The translations under genes and the position numbers were made by a program. The notes under the pieces were generated by a model. It saw only the letters and a list, made by a program, of their open reading frames with translations. It was not told the DNA's origin and did no database searches. A DNA stretch of 5,414 nt from Limisphaerales bacterium. GTDB taxonomy: Bacteria > Verrucomicrobiota > Verrucomicrobiia > Limisphaerales > UBA11358. The DNA lies in contig DAIDJC010000215.1 of assembly GCA_027451565.1 (NCBI GenBank), positions 1 through 5,414 on the forward strand, written 5' to 3'. Of this stretch, positions 1-4,036 are shown piece after piece. Within the stretch, counting starts at the first letter, position 1. The number at the start of each line of letters is the position of its first letter.

Positions 1-41
1 AGGTCGTGGAGCGCAACGCCGAAGAAACCGCAGCCGTATAA
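1..41 (+). CDS. rpsQ: 30S ribosomal protein S17 (uS17), C-terminal end only
   Basis: Only the last 12 codons and a TAA stop are in the window. Reading from base 3 gives VVERNAEETAAV and then stop. S17 is a primary 16S-rRNA-binding protein of the small subunit and normally sits directly before rplN in this operon. The call rests mainly on that position, helped by the VVE near the end, which is common where the S17 beta-barrel finishes. The sequence is too short to identify on its own. The stop lies 7 nt (42-48, all A/T) before the rplN start, so the two are almost certainly co-transcribed. Confidence 0.75.
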   Translation, partial: VVERNAEETAAV

Positions 42-48
42 TTATTTT

Positions 49-414
49 ATGTTGCAAGTTCGATCCAGTCTGGATGTGGCGGACAACACCGGGGCCAAGG
101 TTGCCTGGGCCATTGGTGTGCTAGGCCGCAATCAAACGTACGCCGGCATCGGCGACGTCATCAAAGTTCACATCAAGGAAGCCGCCCCGGACGGTTCCGT
201 GAAAAAAGGCGAAGTTCATGATGCCGTCATCGTGCGCACGCGCCAGGCCATCCGCCGTGATGATGGGTCCTACCTCCGCTTTGACCGCAATGCCTGCGTC
301 ATCATTGACAAGGAATTAAATCCTAAGGGAACGCGCATCTTCGGTCCCATCGCCCGTGAATTGCGAGAGAAAAAATTCATGAAGATCATCTCTTTGGCTC
401 CGGAAGTGATTTGA
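49..414 (+). CDS. rplN: 50S ribosomal protein L14 (uL14)
   Basis: L14 is a 23S-rRNA-binding protein on the interface side of the large subunit, where it contributes to an intersubunit bridge with 16S rRNA. The 121-residue product has the usual family length (about 120-123). Hallmarks are the N-terminal VADNTGAK (residues 10-17), YAGIGDVIKV (31-40), the family signature running from about AVIVRTR to DGSYLRFDRNACVII (59-86), and the C-terminal GTRIFGPIARELREKKFMKI (94-113). Many L14 proteins start MIQ; this one starts MLQ. The loop after VLG is about one residue shorter than in many homologues. The ATG lies 7 nt after the rpsQ stop with no purine-rich ribosome-binding site, so translation may be coupled to rpsQ or use a leader free of Shine-Dalgarno sequence. 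Confidence 0.98.
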   Translation: MLQVRSSLDVADNTGAKVAWAIGVLGRNQTYAGIGDVIKVHIKEAAPDGSVKKGEVHDAVIVRTRQAIRRDDGSYLRFDRNACVIIDKELNPKGTRIFGPIARELREKKFMKIISLAPEVI

Positions 415-419
415 ATATT

Positions 420-659
420 ATGACCAAACATCATGTCAAAAAAGGGGACGAGGTTGTGGTGCTGGCCGGACGCGAAAAGGGCAAGCAGGGCAGAATCATC
501 GCCGTTTTCCCCAAGAAATCACGTGTGATTGTCGAGGGACTCCAGTTGATCAAACGGCACACCCGGAAAAATCAACAAAATCCACAGGGCGCCATCGTGG
601 AGCGGGAGGGCACCATTCATATTTCAAACGTGCGGAAAAGCGCGCCAAAGGGAGCCTGA
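420..659 (+). CDS. rplX: 50S ribosomal protein L24 (uL24), short form
   Basis: L24 is an assembly initiator that binds the 5' part of 23S rRNA and ends up near the exit of the peptide tunnel. The chosen ATG gives 79 residues starting MTKHHVKKGDEVVVLAG, which is the usual family beginning. A TTG at 411 in the same frame would add three residues (MNI) and overlap the rplN stop, which is less likely. A KOW motif lies at about residues 7-34 (KKGDEVVVLAGREKGKQGRI), followed by EGLQLIKRHTRKNQQNPQGA and IVEREGTIHISNV, all typical of L24. The protein stops about 8 residues after SNV, whereas many bacterial L24 proteins (about 100-105 residues) carry 20-25 more residues there. This may be a normal lineage-specific short form. 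There is no Shine-Dalgarno sequence, and only 5 nt separate it from rplN. Confidence 0.96.
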   Translation: MTKHHVKKGDEVVVLAGREKGKQGRIIAVFPKKSRVIVEGLQLIKRHTRKNQQNPQGAIVEREGTIHISNVRKSAPKGA

Positions 660-669
660 TACCGGGCGC

Positions 670-714
670 ATGAGAAAAAGTAGACCACGGCAAATCCGTG
701 GCAACAAAAAATGA
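670..714 (+). other. Possible 14-codon leader/coupling ORF overlapping the rplE start
   Basis: An ATG at 670 opens a reading frame for the very basic peptide MRKSRPRQIRGNKK. Its TGA stop (712-714) overlaps the rplE ATG (711-713) as ATGA, the classic arrangement for translational coupling. It starts 10 nt after the rplX stop and reads through the stem-loop at 685-701. There is no Shine-Dalgarno sequence before it. No homologue is recognised, and such a short ORF can arise by chance. The second, similar stem-loop before rplR has no equivalent ATG-started ORF, which argues that the hairpin is conserved as nucleic acid rather than as peptide. Confidence 0.2.
685..701 (+). repeat. Stem-loop before rplE, copy 1 of a shared hairpin
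   Basis: A perfect 6-bp inverted repeat is visible: CCACGG (685-690), loop CAAAT (691-695), CCGTGG (696-701). It ends 9 nt before the rplE ATG, where a Shine-Dalgarno sequence would otherwise lie. The same stem recurs before rplR at 2491-2512, and both are followed by CAA. It is not an intrinsic terminator on the + strand because A residues, not a T run, follow it. In E. coli the spc operon is repressed by S8 binding mRNA around the rplE start, so the position is suggestive. I cannot show that this hairpin has the S8-binding fold. A dispersed palindromic repeat is the main alternative. Confidence 0.7.
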
Positions 715-1253
715 AATCCAGACTTTACTTAAAATACAAGGATGAGGTGGTTCCTGCGTTGAAGCAGAAGCACAACTACAAGAATATCCACCAGGTCCCG
801 AAATTCGTCAAAATTGTTGTGAACATGGGCATCAGCGCCTCGCTTGAAAAGGGCGCCATGGATGACGCCGCCAAGGATTTGACCCTGATCACCGGGCGAA
901 AGCCGGCCATCAGCCGCTCGCGCAAGGCGATTGCCCAGTTCAAACTGCGGGAGAACCAGCCGATTGGCTGCCGGGTAACGCTTCGCAACGATGCCATGTT
1001 CGAGTTTTTTGATCGGCTGGTTTCCACCGCGCTGCCCCGAATCCGCGATTTCAGGGGATTGTCACCGCGCAAATTTGATGGACGCGGAAATTACACCTTT
1101 GGGGTCAGCGATCAGGCCATTTTTCCGGAGATTGAACTGGAAAAGGTCAAACGCACCCAGGGCATGGACATCACCATTGTCACTACAGCCGGCGACAACA
1201 CGCATGCTCATGATTTGCTGAAGCTGATGGGTTTTCCATTTTCCGAAAAATAA
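711..1253 (+). CDS. rplE: 50S ribosomal protein L5 (uL5)
   Basis: L5 binds 5S rRNA and helps attach the 5S particle to the central protuberance of the large subunit, where it also contacts S13 and P-site tRNA. The 180 residues match the family's usual length (about 178-187). Diagnostic stretches are VPKFVKIVVNMGIS (29-42), the signature LTLITGRKPAISRSRKAIA (57-75), KLRENQPIGCRVTLR (78-92), LPRIRDFRGLSPRKFDGRGN (108-127) and FPEIELEKVKRTQGMDITIVTTA (138-160). The ATG is the only sensible start, with the family motif LKYKDEVVPAL just after it. The gene follows one of the two long gaps in the window, with a hairpin and a mini-ORF upstream and no Shine-Dalgarno sequence, so its translation may be controlled separately from rplX. 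Confidence 0.98.
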   Translation: MKSRLYLKYKDEVVPALKQKHNYKNIHQVPKFVKIVVNMGISASLEKGAMDDAAKDLTLITGRKPAISRSRKAIAQFKLRENQPIGCRVTLRNDAMFEFFDRLVSTALPRIRDFRGLSPRKFDGRGNYTFGVSDQAIFPEIELEKVKRTQGMDITIVTTAGDNTHAHDLLKLMGFPFSEK

Positions 1254-1261
1254 TAATTTTT

Positions 1262-1531
1262 ATGGCCAAGAAAGCATGGTTGGAGCGCAACAAGCGCAAG
1301 TCGGACACGGTGAAAAAATATGCGGCCCTCCGCGCCGAGTTGAAGGCCAAGAAGGACTACGCCGGCCTGGCCAAGCTGCCGCGTGACGCCAGCCCAACCC
1401 GGGTGGTGAACCGCTGCAAAATGAGCGGGCGCCGCCGCGGTTACTGGCGCAAATTCGGGGTTTCCCGCCTTACGTTCCGCGAGGCTGCGTTGAATGGTTT
1501 GATACCCGGCGTGACCAAATCCAGTTGGTAA
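1262..1531 (+). CDS. rpsN: 30S ribosomal protein S14 (uS14), zinc-free type
   Basis: S14 belongs to the head of the small subunit and assembles late, near S3, S10 and S19. The 89-residue product carries LPRDASPTRVVNRC (39-52), GRRRGYWRKFGVSRLTFREAA (56-76) and the terminal IPGVTKSSW, all typical. It has a single cysteine (Cys52) and no CxxC pairs, so it is the zinc-independent (C-minus) form. Its length fits the shorter version of that class; the E. coli protein has 101 residues. The spacer after rplE is 8 nt, with tandem stops TAA TAA followed by five T and the ATG, and there is no Shine-Dalgarno sequence. Having the zinc-free form inside the main operon means ribosome assembly at this step should not depend on zinc supply. 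Confidence 0.98.
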   Translation: MAKKAWLERNKRKSDTVKKYAALRAELKAKKDYAGLAKLPRDASPTRVVNRCKMSGRRRGYWRKFGVSRLTFREAALNGLIPGVTKSSW

Positions 1532-1537
1532 ATTTTT

Positions 1538-1924
1538 ATGAGCGATCCCATTTCTGACATGTTGACGCGCATCCGCAACGGCGGACGCGCACTGCTGCCC
1601 GCTGTGGAAATGCCGCACTCCCGGATCAAGGAAAGTGTGGCCAGAATCCTGAAAAGCGAGGGTTACGTGAACGACGTTGCCGTCGAGGGCGAAACCAGGA
1701 AAAAAATCAAGATCCGGCTGAAATACGAAGGCAAAAAAAGTGTGATTGAAGGCCTCCGGCGAATCAGCAAACCCGGTCTTCGCAAATACGTTGGAGCCAC
1801 GGAAATTCCGCGTGTCCGCGGAGGGCTGGGTGTGGCCATCCTCTCCACGTCCGAGGGGCTTCTCACTGATTCCCAGGCCCGCCGCAAAAATCTGGGTGGA
1901 GAGCTTCTCTGCCATATCTGGTAA
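1538..1924 (+). CDS. rpsH: 30S ribosomal protein S8 (uS8)
   Basis: S8 is a primary binder of the central domain of 16S rRNA and in E. coli is also the translational repressor of the spc operon, acting at the rplE start. The 128 residues match the family (about 130). The N-terminal part has SDPISDMLTRIRN (2-14) and VEMPHSRIKESVARILKSEGY (23-43). The C-terminal RNA-binding half has GLGVAILSTSEGLLTDSQAR (97-116) and NLGGELLCHIW (118-128), close to the classic ISTSKG...GGE.LCYVW pattern. Spacing is 6 nt from rpsN and 5 nt to rplF, both A/T-only. If S8 autoregulation exists here, the hairpin before rplE is the natural place to look. Confidence 0.98.
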   Translation: MSDPISDMLTRIRNGGRALLPAVEMPHSRIKESVARILKSEGYVNDVAVEGETRKKIKIRLKYEGKKSVIEGLRRISKPGLRKYVGATEIPRVRGGLGVAILSTSEGLLTDSQARRKNLGGELLCHIW

Positions 1925-1929
1925 AATTT

Positions 1930-2466
1930 ATGTCGCGCATTGGAAAACAACCGATAGCCATTCCGCCCAAAGTCAAGGTGGAGGTCAAAGGCCAAAACGT
2001 CCTGGTCGAGGGGCCCAAAGGCAAATTGAATCTGGAGTTGCCCCGGCAAACCGCCTTGAAGGTGGAAGGCCCCAACATCCTGGTCAGCCGTTCCGGCGAC
2101 GGGGCGGAGGCCAAGGCCATGCATGGACTGAGCCGCGCCCTGGTCAACAACATGGTGAAGGGCGTCACGGATGGATTTGTCAAAAAGCTTGAAATCCAGG
2201 GCGTCGGTTTCAAAGCCGCAGTGGTTGGCAAACAGGTCAATCTCACCCTGGGTTATTCCCATCCCATTAATTACAACATCCCCGACCAGGTCAAAGTGAC
2301 GGTTGAGGACAATACCAAACTGACCATCGAGGGTCCTGACAAAATGGTTGTGGGCCAGGTGGCTGCGGAAATACGCGGCTTCTATCCTCCGGAGCCTTAT
2401 AAAGGCAAGGGAGTGCGCTACGTGGGCGAGCATGTCCAGCGCAAAGAAGGCAAGACAGTTCAATAA
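1930..2466 (+). CDS. rplF: 50S ribosomal protein L6 (uL6)
   Basis: L6 sits near the base of the L7/L12 stalk and the sarcin-ricin loop, supporting the elongation-factor site. The 178-residue product has the usual length and two related domains. The first starts MSRIGKQPIAIP and includes VEGPKGKL (26-33) and the HGLSRALVNNMVKGVTDGF helix region (65-83). The second includes LEIQGVGFKAAVVGKQVNLTLGYSHP (87-112) and the C-terminal L6 signature PPEPYKGKGVRYVGEHVQRK (153-172), which ends in EGK. The ATG starts 5 nt after the rpsH stop without a Shine-Dalgarno sequence. The gene ends the compact rplE-rpsN-rpsH-rplF block and is followed by a 54-nt gap with the second stem-loop. Confidence 0.98.
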   Translation: MSRIGKQPIAIPPKVKVEVKGQNVLVEGPKGKLNLELPRQTALKVEGPNILVSRSGDGAEAKAMHGLSRALVNNMVKGVTDGFVKKLEIQGVGFKAAVVGKQVNLTLGYSHPINYNIPDQVKVTVEDNTKLTIEGPDKMVVGQVAAEIRGFYPPEPYKGKGVRYVGEHVQRKEGKTVQ

Positions 2467-2490
2467 ATTTAATTAACATCATCCAAAGAC

Positions 2491-2512
2491 TGCCACGGCC
2501 TGATCCGTGGCA
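2491..2512 (+). repeat. Stem-loop before rplR, copy 2 of a shared hairpin
   Basis: A perfect 8-bp inverted repeat, TGCCACGG (2491-2498) and CCGTGGCA (2505-2512), flanks the six-base loop CCTGAT. The core six base pairs are identical to those of the stem-loop at 685-701, and both copies share ATCCGTGGCAA on the right side. The 6-bp core ends 10 nt before the rplR ATG, against 9 nt for the rplE copy. The 25 nt between the rplF stop and the hairpin are A/T-rich. No T run follows on the + strand, so it is unlikely to be a terminator. No Shine-Dalgarno sequence is present, so the element occupies the initiation region. Confidence 0.8.
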
Positions 2513-2520
2513 AACAAGTC

Positions 2521-2880
2521 ATGAAAACGGAAAAAAAACTGAAATTGGCCCAATTGCGGCGCTGGCGGATTCGAAAGAAAGTAACCGGCACATCATCCAG
2601 GCCGCGCATGGCGGTTTGCTTTGCGAACGAGAACATTCATGTTCAATTCATTGATGATGAAGCGGGCGTAACGCTCGCCTCGGCATCCACGGTCAGCAAG
2701 ACCGAGGCCCGCGATCTTTCCGCAAACGTGGAAGGGGCCAAAAAGCTGGGAGCCATTGCCGCTAAAAACGCGCTGGCAAAAGGAATTGAAAAAGTGGTGT
2801 TCGACCGCGGCGCCCGGCGTTACCACGGCAAGGTAAAGGCGCTGGCCGATTCCGCGCGTGAAGGCGGATTGAAATTTTAA
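2521..2880 (+). CDS. rplR: 50S ribosomal protein L18 (uL18)
   Basis: L18 binds 5S rRNA and, with L5, docks it into the central protuberance. The 119 residues match the usual bacterial length (about 117-122). The basic N-terminal tail (residues 1-28, including LRRWRIRKKVTGT, then SRPRMAV) is typical of the flexible 5S-contacting arm. The globular part includes FANENIHVQFIDDEAGVTLASAST (34-57), EGAKKLGAIAAKNALAKGI (71-89), VVFDRGARRYHGKVKALADSAR (92-113) and the terminal GGLKF, all hallmarks. The ATG follows the 54-nt gap with the second hairpin. A 20-nt spacer leads to rpsE. Confidence 0.98.
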   Translation: MKTEKKLKLAQLRRWRIRKKVTGTSSRPRMAVCFANENIHVQFIDDEAGVTLASASTVSKTEARDLSANVEGAKKLGAIAAKNALAKGIEKVVFDRGARRYHGKVKALADSAREGGLKF

Positions 2881-2900
2881 CCTGTAACCCAAAGAATATT

Positions 2901-3530
2901 GTGGCTGAATTTACTAGATCCGGACAAGGACAAGGCGCCAATGGCGGCGGAGGAGATCGCGGGCGCAGCGCCCGTGGTGGACGGCGTCGCTCACCCGGCG
3001 ATGCGCCAGAGAACGCCTTTGAAAAGGGCGGTGGCGAGGATTTGTCGGAAAAAGTGGTTTTCATTAACCGCTCCTCCAAGGTGGTGAAGGGCGGGCGCCG
3101 TTTTAATTTCAGCGCCTTGGTGGTGGTGGGTGACCGACGCGGGCGCGTAGGTTATGCCTTGGGCAAGGCTGCCGAAGTGGCTGATGCCATCCGTCGTGGG
3201 GGTGAGCTGGCACGCAACCAGATGCTACCCGTGATGATCAAGGATAACACCATTCCCCACGAAGTGTATTGCACTTACGGCGGGGCAAAAATCCTGCTCA
3301 AGCCGGCTTCGCCTGGAACAGGAATTATTGCTGGCAAAACCGTGAGGGCAGTCTTGGAATCTGCGGGTGTCAAGGACATCCTTACAAAGTCACTGGGTTC
3401 CAAAAACGCGGCCAACGTGGTGAAAGCCACACTTCAAGCGCTGCTCAACCTGCGGACACGCGAGGTGATTTACGCCAGCCGCGGCAAGGAAATCAAAAAA
3501 GTCACCACGCCTGCGCCAGCCACCATTTGA
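2901..3530 (+). CDS. rpsE: 30S ribosomal protein S5 (uS5) with a Gly/Arg-rich N-terminal extension
   Basis: S5 lies at the mRNA entry side of the small subunit, between S4 and S8, and affects decoding accuracy and mRNA unwinding. The GTG start gives 209 residues, clearly longer than the 166-residue E. coli protein. Residues 1-46 are low-complexity and rich in Gly and Arg (for example GANGGGGDRGRSARGGRRR at 12-30). The conserved S5 part begins near LSEKVVFINRSSKVVKGGRR (48-67). The double-stranded-RNA-binding-like domain carries FNFSALVVVGDRRGRVGYAL (68-87), and the second domain carries ILLKPASPGTGIIAGKTVRAV (131-151) and KSLGSKNAANVVKATLQAL (163-181). No ATG in this frame would serve instead. 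A TTG at 3042 (Leu48) would give a core-only protein, but the open, in-frame extension makes GTG 2901 more likely. No clear Shine-Dalgarno sequence is seen. Confidence 0.95.
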   Translation: MAEFTRSGQGQGANGGGGDRGRSARGGRRRSPGDAPENAFEKGGGEDLSEKVVFINRSSKVVKGGRRFNFSALVVVGDRRGRVGYALGKAAEVADAIRRGGELARNQMLPVMIKDNTIPHEVYCTYGGAKILLKPASPGTGIIAGKTVRAVLESAGVKDILTKSLGSKNAANVVKATLQALLNLRTREVIYASRGKEIKKVTTPAPATI

Positions 3531-3535
3531 AAGGA
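3531..3535 (+). promoter_or_regulatory. Shine-Dalgarno sequence for rplO
   Basis: AAGGA directly follows the rpsE stop and lies 9 nt before the rplO ATG, a workable distance. It is the only clear Shine-Dalgarno-like sequence before any start codon in the window. Confidence 0.6.
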
Positions 3536-3544
3536 AAATCGAAT

Positions 3545-4021
3545 ATGCGACTTCATAATTTAAAACCCCGTCCTGGCGCCAAACACCGGACCAAACGCCT
3601 TGGACAGGGTGAATCCAGCGGCCACGGCAAAACGGCGGGACGCGGTGGCAAGGGCCAGACTGCGCGCTCAGGCAGTTCCATTCGCATTGGTTTTGAAGGC
3701 GGCCAGATGCCTCTGTATCGCCGTATTCCCAAGCGCGGTTTCAACAACACCCGCTTTGGCACCCGTTACCTGAGCGTCAACGTGGGGGATCTGAACCGTT
3801 TTGAAGACGGCGCGAGCGTGGACGAGGTGGCATTGAAGACAGTGGGCCTGGCCAACGGCCGGTCCGCAGGGATCAAAATCCTTGGCAATGGTGATTTGAC
3901 CCGCAAACTCAAGGTCCTGGCACACGCTTTCAGCGCCTCTGCCAAGGCCAAAATTGAGGCCAAGGGCGGCACTATTGAAATCATCCAAAAATCCAAACAG
4001 GCGGAAAAGCAGTCCTCCTGA
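3545..4021 (+). CDS. rplO: 50S ribosomal protein L15 (uL15)
   Basis: L15 is a late-assembling large-subunit protein that threads a long basic arm into 23S rRNA. The product has 158 residues. The N-terminal arm has MRLHNLKPRPGAKHRTKRLG (1-20), SGHGKTAGRGGKGQTARSG (25-43) and GFEGGQMPLYRRIPKRGFNN (49-68), all textbook L15. The globular domain ends around AKIEAKGGTIEII (135-147). A polar tail of about 11 residues (QKSKQAEKQSS) makes it somewhat longer than the 144-residue E. coli protein. The ATG is preceded by AAGGA at 3531-3535. The frame is open further upstream inside rpsE, but homology begins at this ATG. The gene directly follows rpsE with only 14 nt between, so rpmD (L30), which lies here in many bacteria, is missing. 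Confidence 0.97.
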   Translation: MRLHNLKPRPGAKHRTKRLGQGESSGHGKTAGRGGKGQTARSGSSIRIGFEGGQMPLYRRIPKRGFNNTRFGTRYLSVNVGDLNRFEDGASVDEVALKTVGLANGRSAGIKILGNGDLTRKLKVLAHAFSASAKAKIEAKGGTIEIIQKSKQAEKQSS

Positions 4022-4036
4022 TTTTAACAAAGCTTC

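Noticed and set aside
37..42. TATAAT, a perfect -10 promoter hexamer just before rplN
   Set aside because: It is made by the rpsQ stop codon and the A/T spacer. The sequence at the proper -35 distance (14-19, CAACGC) has no likeness to TTGACA, and the site lies within a tight operon.
411..419. TTG start for rplX overlapping the rplN stop
   Set aside because: The ATG at 420 gives the usual L24 N-terminus, and the three extra residues have no counterpart in the family.
685..710. Hairpin before rplE as an intrinsic terminator
   Set aside because: On the + strand it is followed by CAACAAAAAA, not a T run, and ends directly at an essential gene. On the minus strand a weak T stretch follows, but no minus-strand gene needs terminating.
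1746..2192. Second + strand frame of 148 codons across rpsH and rplF
   Set aside because: It is a shifted reading of two conserved genes with a low-complexity product and no recognisable domain.
1663..2463. Long open frame on the minus strand (266 codons) and another at 1208-1915 (235 codons)
   Set aside because: Both lie antisense to clearly conserved rpsN, rpsH and rplF. They show no family motifs, and long antisense frames are expected from biased codon use in ribosomal protein genes.
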